Shown here: in pieces, positions 1-5,498 of the stretch | Layout: the number at the start of each line of letters is the position of its first letter | Position numbering within the stretch: position 1 is the first letter of the stretch | Source: Clostridia bacterium | GTDB taxonomy: Bacteria; Bacillota; Clostridia; Oscillospirales; Acutalibacteraceae | Length of the DNA stretch: 5,498 nt | NCBI GenBank assembly: GCA_017534365.1 | Contig: JAFWCS010000054.1 | Span: 1 to 5,498 of the forward strand | Reading direction: 5' to 3' | Notes under the pieces: generated by a model | Told to the model about the DNA's origin: nothing | Seen by the model: the letters and a program-made list of their open reading frames with translations, nothing else | The model's database searches: none | Made by a program: the position numbers and the translations under genes

Positions 1-528
1 CTGGATCTGGACCATATCCCAGTCATAATCGTTCAGAATGAACTCGAACTCCTCATAGGGACCGTGGAAGGAGAAGCATTTGAAGCGGATCTTGCCCGCG
101 CGCTTCATATCGTCAAAAAACGCAGGCGCGCCGATCTCCTTGAAGGACTCCCACTCCTTTCTGTTCAGGCCGTGCATCAGATAAAAATCGATGTGGTCGG
201 TCTGCAGCTTTCGCAGCTCCTCCTCCAGCAGCGCCTCCATGCTTGCGCGGTCCTTCACGGCGCCGAGCGGCATCTTCGTGGCGATGGTGACCTTGTCGCG
301 GTAGCCGTCGCGCAGCGCCTTGCCCACGACGATCTCGGACGTTTTATCCAGATAAACGTAAGCGGTGTCGAGATAGTTGACGCCGCCGTCGATCGCCTGC
401 CGGATCAGCCGGATCGCCTTCTGCTCGTCGATCGTGCTGTCGCCGGACGCCGCGCCGTTGAAGCGCATGCAGCCCAGGCCGAAAGCCGAAGCCTGCACGC
501 CCAGCTTGCCCATGGTGCGGTATTTCAT
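1..528 (-). CDS. Aldo/keto reductase, N-terminal 176 residues (3' end outside window)
   Basis: NAD(P)H-dependent oxidoreductase of the aldo/keto reductase superfamily, a TIM-barrel enzyme that reduces carbonyl groups; the substrate cannot be read from the sequence. The N-terminus MKYRTMGKLGVQASAFGLGC is typical. The catalytic tetrad is visible: Asp54 and Tyr59 in DTAYVY, Lys85 in ATKMP and His119 in LMHGL. The pattern of NYLDTAYVY, LQTDHIDFYLMHGL and a later FSFHG resembles the COG1453-type subfamily, which often carries a C-terminal 4Fe-4S ferredoxin-like domain; that part lies outside the window, so this placement is inference. The start ATG at 528-526 has a GCAGGGG ribosome-binding sequence 9 nt upstream. 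The gene has its own promoter (591-563), although read-through from the hydrolase genes is possible because no terminator separates them. No lesion is seen in the visible part. Confidence 0.93.
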   Translation of the reverse strand, partial: MKYRTMGKLGVQASAFGLGCMRFNGAASGDSTIDEQKAIRLIRQAIDGGVNYLDTAYVYLDKTSEIVVGKALRDGYRDKVTIATKMPLGAVKDRASMEALLEEELRKLQTDHIDFYLMHGLNRKEWESFKEIGAPAFFDDMKRAGKIRFKCFSFHGPYEEFEFILNDYDWDMVQIQ

Positions 529-562
529 AGCCGTAGTCCCCTGCCTTTCTTATTCCGTTTTG

Positions 563-591
563 ATTTTAACACAAACGGGTGCTTCGTTCAA
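563..591 (-). promoter_or_regulatory. Sigma-A/sigma-70-type promoter for the aldo/keto reductase
   Basis: On the minus strand a -35 box TTGAAC (591-586) and a -10 box TAAAAT (568-563) are separated by exactly 17 nt. Transcription would begin near 556, giving a leader of about 28 nt before the ATG at 528. The site lies in the short AT-richer gap after the original end of the alpha/beta hydrolase gene (609), so it does not overlap that coding sequence. No operator-like repeat was noticed here. Confidence 0.68.
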
Positions 592-608
592 GTTCTTTCG
601 CGGGCATT

Positions 609-662
609 CTAGTATTCAAAAATGAACGCTGCAATGTCGTCAAGGACGTCGTCGCCGATGTG
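609..662 (-). pseudogene. Out-of-frame C-terminal tail of the alpha/beta hydrolase
   Basis: Read from 662 on the minus strand, one base out of the main frame, the sequence gives HIGDDVLDDIAAFIFEY followed by TAG at 611-609. This matches the usual last helix of this hydrolase type (a gly/his-val/ile-asp-x-x-val-ile-asp-asp-ile-ala pattern, from family knowledge). Upstream codons in this frame (VER, 671-663) also join naturally to EY at 678-673 if one extra base is removed. One inserted base, or two deleted bases, would explain it. The repaired protein would be about 304 aa. This is a reading-frame inference, not a separate gene. Confidence 0.72.
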
Positions 663-1524
663 CCGCTCGACTGTATTCCGCAGACGCCTTCAGGATGCTG
701 GTGTGGATCGCGCTGACAAAGAGATGATTCAGCTCCGGATAGAGCCTGTATTCCGTGTTTTCACGCCCGGCAAGCTGCGCCTTGAATTGCTTGAAATCCT
801 CCTTCGCAAGCACCTGAAAATCCTTGCCGCCCTGCAGGATAAGCGCGGGCTTCCGGCTCTCCAGCAAATACGCCGCGGCGGTTTTCCGCCCCATTTCCTT
901 GAAATAATAAAGGGACAGGCTGCCCGCGAATTTCTTCTTTTTCGCCACGTTGTCCGGCAGATCGTAAAGCCCGTCGAATTTCTTTGCGAAGAGCTTGTAT
1001 TCCAGCGAGACGATCGCTTTCAGAAGCGGATTGCCGTCGCCGGACTGCCGGAGCTGCCGCAGCACGATCTCCTCGAGCCGAAAAGGCGTGCCCGCCATCA
1101 GGATCAGGCCGCGCGCATCTGCGCCTTCGGCGTCGATCCGGGGCGCGAGCATGGCGCCCATGCTGTGGCCCAGGAGAAAGATGCGGCTGCCGTCGATCTC
1201 CGGCGTCTGCCTGAGCAGCGCGACCGCAAGCAGCGCGTCGTCGATGGTCTCCTCTTTTACGGTCAGCAGTGTTTTTTTCATCTTCCGGGCGTGCGCGAAG
1301 GTGCGTTTGTCATAGCGAAGCGCGGCGACGCCGCGCGCGGCCAGCCCCTCGGCCAGATCCCGGAACGGCGTGAGCTTCATGACCCGTTCGTCCATGTTGC
1401 TCGGTCCGGAGCCATGCACCAGCACGACGGCCGGCACGGGAGACGACAGGTCGTCGGGCAGCGTCAGCAGCCCGTTCAGCGGATAGGCGGTCCCTTGGCC
1501 GACGATGATCTCTCTGCAGTCCAT
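640..1524 (-). CDS. Alpha/beta hydrolase (esterase/acylhydrolase-like), C-terminus altered by frameshift
   Basis: Serine hydrolase of the alpha/beta fold, related to dienelactone-hydrolase/acetyl-esterase-like proteins; it probably cleaves an ester. The open frame encodes 294 aa. An oxyanion-region HGSG lies at 37-40, the nucleophile Ser121 in GHSMG, the likely acid Asp235 in LQGGKD, and the catalytic His267 in ELNHLF, so the triad is complete. No signal peptide or membrane segment is apparent, so it is probably cytoplasmic. The start ATG at 1524 has TGAGGA 6 nt upstream. The last ten residues (SRAAHRRRRP) look unlike the family, whereas the other frame restores a normal terminal helix (see the remnant at 609-662). 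A frameshift at about 663-675 is therefore inferred. The enzyme may still fold, since all catalytic residues precede it. It is the third gene after the propeller protein and esterase, 94 nt downstream of the esterase. Confidence 0.85.
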   Translation of the reverse strand: MDCREIIVGQGTAYPLNGLLTLPDDLSSPVPAVVLVHGSGPSNMDERVMKLTPFRDLAEGLAARGVAALRYDKRTFAHARKMKKTLLTVKEETIDDALLAVALLRQTPEIDGSRIFLLGHSMGAMLAPRIDAEGADARGLILMAGTPFRLEEIVLRQLRQSGDGNPLLKAIVSLEYKLFAKKFDGLYDLPDNVAKKKKFAGSLSLYYFKEMGRKTAAAYLLESRKPALILQGGKDFQVLAKEDFKQFKAQLAGRENTEYRLYPELNHLFVSAIHTSILKASAEYSRAAHRRRRP

Positions 1525-1540
1525 TGTTCGTCCTCACATT

Positions 1541-1552
1541 CCGATTGATCGG
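1541..1552. repeat. Short perfect inverted repeat upstream of the alpha/beta hydrolase
   Basis: CCGAT-TG-ATCGG is a perfect 5-bp inverted repeat with a 2-nt centre, located 17 nt before the hydrolase start codon and just ahead of its ribosome-binding site. It could be a small protein-binding site, but a 2-nt loop is too tight for a stable RNA hairpin and chance occurrence is quite possible. The rest of the 94-nt gap (1525-1618) shows no convincing promoter or terminator, consistent with co-transcription with the esterase gene. Confidence 0.25.
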
Positions 1553-1618
1553 GCGCGCGTGCAGCCGTTTCGGGCCGGCGCGGCCTCGAATAACGCTTTC
1601 TTTTTTCTTCCCGCAGCG

Positions 1619-2668
1619 TCAGCGCGCCTGCGGCAAAGCGGCTTTCAGCACCGGCTCGAGCGCCGCCGCCATGCAGTAAAAGCCCAGATCGTTGGGGTGA
1701 CAGCCGTCCACCGTGCCGGAATCTCCGCCGAAGAGGCGCAGCATCTGCGTGCCGTCGAGGAAGAACACGTGCCGGTCGCCGTTCTGCGCCGCCGTTTCCC
1801 ACGTCCGCCGGACGATCTCCCGCCGAAGCAGCTCCTCCGCGTCCGGATTCGGCTGCGGACGGGAAAGCAGGAGGATCGGCAGCTCCGGCTGCCGGTCGCG
1901 CACGGTCCGGAAAAACGCAGCGTGCGTCGCCTCCAGATGCGCGGGATCCGGCGCGTTATGGTCGTAATCCAGCACGAACGCCGCCATCCGCAGCCCGGCG
2001 ATGTAGTCCGCCATGCAGGGCTCCCCCTTCGCGCTGCCGGAGAAACCGAGATTCAGGTGGTCACAGTCCAGACGCCGCGAAAGGATATTCTGGTAGGCGT
2101 TGCCGGGGCGCGAGGCGCAGCCGCCCTGCGTGATGGAGGAGCCGTAATACACCACGGGCTCCGCCACGGCGTAGGCAGGCGCATTTTTCAAAATGCTGCC
2201 GGGCGGGAAGCCCAGCTCCAGCCGGCGCACGCCGCTGTAAAGCGGAAAATGCACGGTGATCTCGCGCAAGCCGCCCGCCCCGAGCGTCAGCTCCGCCGTA
2301 AAGTCGTTTGCAACGTCCATCGGCGGAATGAAGGTCCCGCGATAGACGCCGTCAGCGTAAAGATCGAAGCCCGCCGAGCCGGTGAGCGCAAAATGCGGCA
2401 TTTTGGTCACCGCGCGCATGGCGGCGCGCAGGGTCACGCGCTGCGCGTCGGTGCAAAAGCGCACGCGCCCGCCCGCGGTGTGCAGGTTCAGCCCCTGCAC
2501 GCCGTCATTCGCCGCCGCGGCCACGTCAAAGGGCAGGCGGTAATAGCCCTCTGCGTCCCGCAGCAGGCCGTGCACCGTGAACGGCGGCTGCGCAGCGTCA
2601 AAGAAGACGGTCTGCGCCGTGCCCGCCGCTTTCACGATAAAGTTCTGATCATAGTTTTCGATCTGCAT
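1619..2668 (-). CDS. SGNH/GDSL-type esterase with N-terminal GxDLY domain
   Basis: Acyl hydrolase of the SGNH superfamily, 349 aa, intact. The N-terminal beta-rich part carries GFDLY at 100-104, the hallmark of the GxDLY domain that precedes Lipase_GDSL_3-type catalytic domains (Pfam PF14607 and PF14606, from family knowledge). The catalytic domain shows all four blocks: the nucleophile Ser178 in YYGSSITQGG (GSSI in place of GDSL), the oxyanion Gly211 in LGFSG, Asn238 in DYDHNAP, and Asp321/His324 in DGCHPND. Members are often carbohydrate or glycoside deacylases, which fits the neighbouring glycosidase-like gene; the true substrate is unknown. No signal peptide is seen, so it is probably cytoplasmic. 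The start ATG at 2668 is preceded by AAAGGAG at a rather long 12-nt spacing. It lies 40 nt downstream of the original stop of the propeller gene and ends in TGA. Confidence 0.92.
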   Translation of the reverse strand: MQIENYDQNFIVKAAGTAQTVFFDAAQPPFTVHGLLRDAEGYYRLPFDVAAAANDGVQGLNLHTAGGRVRFCTDAQRVTLRAAMRAVTKMPHFALTGSAGFDLYADGVYRGTFIPPMDVANDFTAELTLGAGGLREITVHFPLYSGVRRLELGFPPGSILKNAPAYAVAEPVVYYGSSITQGGCASRPGNAYQNILSRRLDCDHLNLGFSGSAKGEPCMADYIAGLRMAAFVLDYDHNAPDPAHLEATHAAFFRTVRDRQPELPILLLSRPQPNPDAEELLRREIVRRTWETAAQNGDRHVFFLDGTQMLRLFGGDSGTVDGCHPNDLGFYCMAAALEPVLKAALPQAR

Positions 2669-2680
2669 GATTCTGTTTTT

Positions 2681-2687
2681 CTCCTTT
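2681..2687 (-). promoter_or_regulatory. Ribosome-binding site of the SGNH esterase
   Basis: AAAGGAG on the minus strand is a near-perfect Shine-Dalgarno sequence, but its spacing of 12 nt to the ATG at 2668 is longer than the usual 6-9 nt. No alternative in-frame start lies closer, so the ATG is retained. It sits inside the 40-nt gap after the restored end of the propeller gene (2709), which supports the esterase being an internal gene of one operon. Confidence 0.6.
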
Positions 2688-2708
2688 GATCAGACAGACG
2701 CCTTTCTG

Positions 2709-2921
2709 TCATTCAAAATCCGCCTGTGTGAAGTCCCCCTGCATGGTCGCAAGGCCGATGTATTCCACGCCGCCGCAGCGGCCGTTGTACCAGAGCCGCC
2801 ACAGATCGTTTTCCGCGTCATAGAGCGCCGACGGTTTGTAGCAGGCGTCGGCGTCCCATGCGCCGGCGGTCGGCGAAACGAGCGGATTCAGCCGGCAGCG
2901 GCGGAAGTCCGTGACGCCGTC
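2709..2921 (-). pseudogene. Post-amber C-terminal part of the beta-propeller glycosidase-like protein
   Basis: Immediately after the TAG at 2924-2922 the same frame stays open for 70 codons, starting DGVTDF and ending ADFE at TGA 2711-2709. The content is clearly protein-like and belongs to the same fold: a DGVTDFRRCRLNPLVSP element matches the earlier DG-x-x-F/W and LNPIL repeats of this protein, followed by AWDADACYKPS, WRLWYNGR and GGVEYIGLA, which are typical last-blade motifs of GH43/GH130-like proteins. With it, the gene would encode 297 residues, a normal length for a compact five-bladed propeller. As written it is not translated unless TAG is read through or translation restarts. Confidence 0.85.
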
Positions 2922-3602
2922 CTACGAAGCGGCGCAGCAGATGCAGGCGATGTGGATATCGCGGTAGCCGATGTAAAACAAAAGATAGCCGAGCGCCGGA
3001 TACGGCAGCACCTGGCAGCCGCCGATGCGTTCCCGCTCATATTCGTTTTCCGGCGCGTTGGTCAGGATCGGATTCAGCGGCGACTTCGTAAAATGGATCC
3101 CGTCGTCGCTTTCGGCGTAGCAGAGTACGTTCGGCTCAAAGGTTTCGCCCGCGCTGTACCACATCCGGAATTTCCCGTTTTCAAAAAGCACGCAGGGATT
3201 CATGACCGATTCGCCCTCCCACGGCGCCTCCGGAGAAAGCGCGGGGCGGTCGGTCAGTCTGCGGAAGCGCAGGCCGTCGTCGCTTTCGGCAACGCCGATG
3301 TAGCTGTTGCCGTGCGCCTGACCGGTGTACCACATCAGCCAGCGGTCGCCGGTTTTCAGCACACAGTTGCGGTTGATCAGCTCCTCCCAGCCCGAGGCCG
3401 GGTTCGGCAGGAGCGTTGCGCGCGGCGGCGTCCAGCGCAGTCCGTCGTCGGAAAACGCCACTGCCGCCGTGTTGTTTTTGCGCCAGGAGAGATCCATGCG
3501 CAGACGGCCCTCCCCGCCGGCCGTCACATAGACGTCAAACAGCGTGCCCGTTGCGGGATCGCCGTAGATCGGATTCATTTCATGCTTTCGGAATGCTTTC
3601 AT
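2922..3602 (-). CDS. Five-bladed beta-propeller glycoside hydrolase-like protein, truncated by in-frame TAG
   Basis: Resembles GH43/GH130-type (five-bladed beta-propeller) glycosidases or glycoside phosphorylases; the exact family and substrate are uncertain. The 226-aa frame starts MKAFRKHEMNPIYGDPATG and continues TLFDVYV. It contains repeated blade elements: FSDDGLRW, ESDDGLRF and ESDDGIHF, the strands WLMWYTGQ and FRMWYSAGE, and SVMNPCVLF, which is characteristic of these proteins. No signal peptide is visible, so it is probably cytoplasmic. The start ATG at 3602 is chosen because AAAAGGG lies 9 nt upstream and because the family N-terminus fits; a longer frame to 3755 would run through the promoter. 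The protein stops at TAG (2924-2922) in the middle of a conserved ARS-x-DG-type motif, and the missing last blade follows in the same frame (2921-2709). It would be first in the hydrolase operon. The truncated product probably does not close its propeller. Confidence 0.82.
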   Translation of the reverse strand: MKAFRKHEMNPIYGDPATGTLFDVYVTAGGEGRLRMDLSWRKNNTAAVAFSDDGLRWTPPRATLLPNPASGWEELINRNCVLKTGDRWLMWYTGQAHGNSYIGVAESDDGLRFRRLTDRPALSPEAPWEGESVMNPCVLFENGKFRMWYSAGETFEPNVLCYAESDDGIHFTKSPLNPILTNAPENEYERERIGGCQVLPYPALGYLLFYIGYRDIHIACICCAAS

Positions 3603-3611
3603 GCAAGCGCA

Positions 3612-3618
3612 CCCTTTT
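3612..3618 (-). promoter_or_regulatory. Ribosome-binding site that sets the propeller gene start
   Basis: AAAAGGG on the minus strand is the only Shine-Dalgarno-like sequence in the right place. It is 9 nt before the ATG at 3602 and inside the leader that begins near 3720. The next in-frame ATG (eight codons later) has no comparable site. This favours the start at 3602. Confidence 0.5.
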
Positions 3619-3640
3619 CTTTTTTTGATCGAACGGAGAA

Positions 3641-3667
3641 AACCGGTCTTTTCCGCTTCGCCCGGTT
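3641..3667. repeat. Inverted repeat AACCGG/CCGGTT in the leader of the hydrolase operon
   Basis: AACCGG at 3641-3646 and CCGGTT at 3662-3667 are perfect inverted copies separated by 15 nt, about 55-80 nt downstream of the predicted transcription start. In RNA they could form a 6-bp hairpin. An overlapping alternative pairing also exists (AAAA/TTTT plus CGG/CCG arms within 3634-3655). This could be an operator dyad for a sugar-responsive repressor or a leader structure. No known riboswitch class was recognised. Confidence 0.35.
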
Positions 3668-3726
3668 CAACGCGGTCCTCTCCGCGCCCGCAGCGTGCCG
3701 TTTTGCGCGGCGCATTGTCCTCTTTG

Positions 3727-3755
3727 ATTATATCAATTGTTTTGCGATTTTTCAA
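3727..3755 (-). promoter_or_regulatory. Near-consensus sigma-A promoter of the hydrolase operon
   Basis: On the minus strand a -35 box TTGAAA (3755-3750) is followed after exactly 17 nt by a perfect -10 box TATAAT (3732-3727), in AT-rich DNA between the exporter's terminator and the propeller gene. Transcription would start near 3720, leaving a leader of about 118 nt. The -10 box lies inside the 13-bp inverted repeat TTGAT-TAT-ATCAA (3724-3736), so a repressor bound there would block the promoter. Strong boxes with a possible operator suggest regulated expression; that is inference. Confidence 0.8.
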
Positions 3756-3775
3756 TCTTTTAAAAAAGAAATCCT

Positions 3776-3820
3776 AAAAGAAAACCGGGCTGCCGATCGA
3801 AAAACGGTCGGAAGCCCGGG
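3776..3820 (-). terminator. Intrinsic terminator after the ABC exporter
   Basis: Downstream of the exporter stop codon (TAA, 3832-3830) the minus strand forms a hairpin. Outer arms CCGGGCT (3819-3813) and AGCCCGG (3791-3785) pair perfectly, the stem continues through CCGA/TCGG after one mismatch, and a T-rich loop closes it. It is followed at once by TTTTCTTTT (3784-3776). This is a textbook rho-independent terminator. The plus strand also has a run of six T (3826-3831) after the stem, so it could work weakly in both directions. It separates the exporter from the hydrolase operon. Confidence 0.88.
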
Positions 3821-3829
3821 ATTGCTTTT

Positions 3830-5498
3830 TTATTCTGCCGGCGCGGCGTCGTCTCTGCTGTATTGATACCCCTCCGGCGTGACGCGGATGACCTGATCCG
3901 CGTATTTGAGCGCCGCGTGGCGGTGCGTCACGCACAGGACGGTGGGGTGATGCGGCAGGGCGGCGATGGAGGTCAGGATCCGCTTTTCCGAATCGTGATC
4001 CAGTGCCGAGGTCGCCTCATCCAGGATCAGCACCGCCGGCTGCATCATCAGCGCGCGGGCGATGGAAATGCGCTGTGCCTGCCCGGTGGACAGACCGGCG
4101 TTGCGCTCGCCGATGCGGGAGTGGATGCCGTGCGGCATCGCGTCCACGAAATCCAGCGCGTCCGCAAGGCGCAGCGCCTCGCGCGCCTGCTCCTCTTCCG
4201 CGTTGTCAACGCCGAAGCAGACGTTGTCCAGGATCGTGCCGCTGAAGAGCGTGTTGCCCTGCGGCACATAGCCCATCCTGCGCCGCAAGGCGCGGCCGGC
4301 AGGGTAGGACTTGCCGTCGGGCGTGATGTATGCGATCTCGCCGGTCTGCGGCGTGAGCAGATGCATCAGCAGGTGCAGGAGCGTGGTCTTGCCGCCGCCC
4401 GAGGGGCCGACGATGACCGCGATCTCGCCCGGCTCTATGTCACAATGAAAATGATTGATCACCTTTTCGTCGCGGCCGGGGTACTGGAAGTTCAGATCCC
4501 GCGCCACGATGCGGAAGGCGTCGCCTTCCGGCGGCTCCGCATCCTCCGTTTCACCGGTGTCGCCGATGAAGGTCACCTCATCGAGCTTGCCGGCCGAAAC
4601 GAGCGTGCGCACGAAGGCGGGCAGCGCGGAGGCGAAGCGGGAGACCGGGCCCTGGATATAGCCCTCGAGCGCGATCAGCATCGACAGCGTGCCGTAGGTG
4701 ACGACGCCCCGGTGCAGATTCATCAGCGACCAACCGAAGACCAGCAGGTAGCCGGCGTTGAAGAAGACGTCCATACCGGTGCCGGTGATGCAGGAGAAGC
4801 GGTTTTTCTTTCGCAGCGCATCCACCTTGGCATGATACAGCTGCTCCAGATGCGCGGACTGCGCGTCCTCCCTGCACATCGCCTTGACCACCGCCAGGTT
4901 GTTGCACAGCTCCGTCTGAAACGAGGATTCGTTGACGCTCGCCTGCCGCATTCCCTCCTGCAGCGGCATCATCCGCAGACGCAGGAGCAGCATCGTGATT
5001 GCCGAGACCGCGCCGCCGGCCAGCAGGACCAGCAGGATCTCCCGGTTGACGGTGAAAACGATGCAGGCCGTCACCAGCAGCTGCAACGCCGCGCCGACCA
5101 GACCCGGGAAGACGTTGCAGGCAAAGTCGGCGATCTCGGAGGAGTCACTGGAAATGCGGGTGGTCAGATCACCCACGGACATCGAGGTGACCTTCAGCAT
5201 CTGCGCCTGCAGCACGGCCTCATAGACCCGCTTGCGCACGCTGAAGGTGATCTTGACGTAATACATGGAGGTCAGATAGCCGAGAATGCCGCCGCCGATC
5301 GTCCACACGGTGAGCAGCACCGCATACAGCACGAAATGGCCGGACATATCCTCGGTGGTCGACCGGTCGATCATCTGCTTGACAAAAACGGAGAAGAAGA
5401 TCCCCATCAGCATCTGCGCGATATTCAGCGCGAGGATGCCGAGAAGATAAAGCTTGAATTGTTTGACCACCCTTGAGACCCAGGAGAGCAGATAGAGA
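3830..5498 (-). CDS. ABC exporter half-transporter, permease fused to ATPase (N-terminus outside window)
   Basis: ATP-driven membrane exporter of the MsbA/multidrug type, acting as a homo- or heterodimer in the cytoplasmic membrane; the substrate is unknown. Numbering from the GTG at 5470, the membrane domain spans about residues 7-285 with six hydrophobic segments (roughly 7-32, 46-70, 117-140, 143-165, 233-253, 257-278). The ATPase follows with Walker A GPSGGGKT (355-362), Q-loop Gln404 in YVPQG, signature LSTGQ (460-464), Walker B LILDE (481-485), SALD D-loop (488-491) and H-loop His516. Catalytic residues are present, so it should hydrolyse ATP. The frame is open to the right edge, and its extra codons (LYLLSWVSRV) look like a normal exporter N-terminus. 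The GTG at 5470 also lacks a well-placed ribosome-binding site, so the true start lies beyond the window. The signature has Thr where Gly is commonest, a tolerated variant. It ends with TAA and a terminator, so it is probably last in its own transcript. Confidence 0.95.
   Translation of the reverse strand, partial: LYLLSWVSRVVKQFKLYLLGILALNIAQMLMGIFFSVFVKQMIDRSTTEDMSGHFVLYAVLLTVWTIGGGILGYLTSMYYVKITFSVRKRVYEAVLQAQMLKVTSMSVGDLTTRISSDSSEIADFACNVFPGLVGAALQLLVTACIVFTVNREILLVLLAGGAVSAITMLLLRLRMMPLQEGMRQASVNESSFQTELCNNLAVVKAMCREDAQSAHLEQLYHAKVDALRKKNRFSCITGTGMDVFFNAGYLLVFGWSLMNLHRGVVTYGTLSMLIALEGYIQGPVSRFASALPAFVRTLVSAGKLDEVTFIGDTGETEDAEPPEGDAFRIVARDLNFQYPGRDEKVINHFHCDIEPGEIAVIVGPSGGGKTTLLHLLMHLLTPQTGEIAYITPDGKSYPAGRALRRRMGYVPQGNTLFSGTILDNVCFGVDNAEEEQAREALRLADALDFVDAMPHGIHSRIGERNAGLSTGQAQRISIARALMMQPAVLILDEATSALDHDSEKRILTSIAALPHHPTVLCVTHRHAALKYADQVIRVTPEGYQYSRDDAAPAE

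Noticed and set aside
622..1548. Plus-strand open frame of 308 codons opposite the alpha/beta hydrolase
   Set aside because: It is an antisense shadow: the minus strand holds the full catalytic triad and a proper ribosome-binding site.
1573..1585. GGCCG-GCG-CGGCC hairpin between the esterase and the alpha/beta hydrolase as a terminator
   Set aside because: It has only five base pairs with a 3-nt loop, and no run of T follows on the minus strand.
1505..2689. Plus-strand open frame of 394 codons opposite the SGNH esterase
   Set aside because: The minus strand contains a complete SGNH catalytic set. The antisense product is Arg/His-rich and featureless.
2922..2924. Genome-wide reassignment of TAG to a sense codon
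   Set aside because: Only one internal TAG is seen here. The repaired alpha/beta hydrolase tail also ends naturally at a TAG (611-609), which argues for TAG being a normal stop.
3603..3755. Upstream extension of the propeller gene to an ATG at 3755
   Set aside because: The extension would include the -10 box and leader, and its Lys/Arg-rich sequence is unlike family N-termini. The ATG at 3602 has a ribosome-binding site and fits the family.
2667..3866. Plus-strand open frame of 399 codons opposite the propeller gene and its promoter
   Set aside because: It runs through a clear minus-strand promoter and terminator and has a low-complexity Arg/Ala/Val-rich product with no family features.
5468..5470. 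GTG as the true start of the ABC exporter
   Set aside because: There is no ribosome-binding site at a proper distance, and the frame continues upstream to the window edge with transporter-like residues.
3863..5476. Plus-strand open frame of 537 codons lying almost exactly opposite the ABC exporter
   Set aside because: The product is rich in Arg, His, Gln and Asp without any recognisable motif, whereas the minus strand has every ABC motif. Long antisense frames like this are expected opposite GC-rich genes.

Overview
The window looks like a chromosomal segment from a fairly GC-rich, Gram-positive-type anaerobe, probably a gut Clostridia or a related Firmicutes lineage. This is inference from three things: GC-rich coding DNA, AT-rich sigma-A-like promoters (TTGAAA-17 bp-TATAAT and TTGAAC-17 bp-TAAAAT), and the protein families present. 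All five recognisable genes are on the minus strand, so transcription runs right to left. No tRNA, rRNA, CRISPR array, insertion sequence or phage gene was seen.

Layout in transcription order: (i) 5498-3830, an ABC exporter half-transporter (membrane domain fused to ATPase), with its N-terminus cut by the right edge. It is closed by a strong intrinsic terminator (3820-3776). (ii) A near-consensus promoter (3755-3727) and a leader of about 118 nt holding an inverted repeat. This starts an apparent three-gene hydrolase operon: a five-bladed beta-propeller glycoside-hydrolase-like protein (from 3602), an SGNH/GDSL esterase with a GxDLY N-terminal domain (2668-1619), and an alpha/beta hydrolase (from 1524). 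(iii) A second good promoter (591-563) in front of an aldo/keto reductase that runs off the left edge (528-1).

The most notable observation is that the first and third genes of the hydrolase operon are both broken by single small lesions. The propeller gene has an in-frame TAG at 2924-2922, followed in the same frame by 70 codons that still read as the missing last part of the fold and end in TGA at 2711-2709. The alpha/beta hydrolase loses its normal C-terminal helix to a frameshift at about 663-675; the lost tail is readable in another frame and ends in TAG at 611-609. The esterase between them is intact. This means either recent decay of a glycan-use operon, sequence or assembly errors, or, less likely, recoding.

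Functionally, the three hydrolases carry no visible signal peptides. They would suit intracellular trimming of imported, acylated oligosaccharides: glycosidase plus deacylases. The aldo/keto reductase and the exporter have their own signals and need not belong to that pathway. I do not see a wholly new system here.
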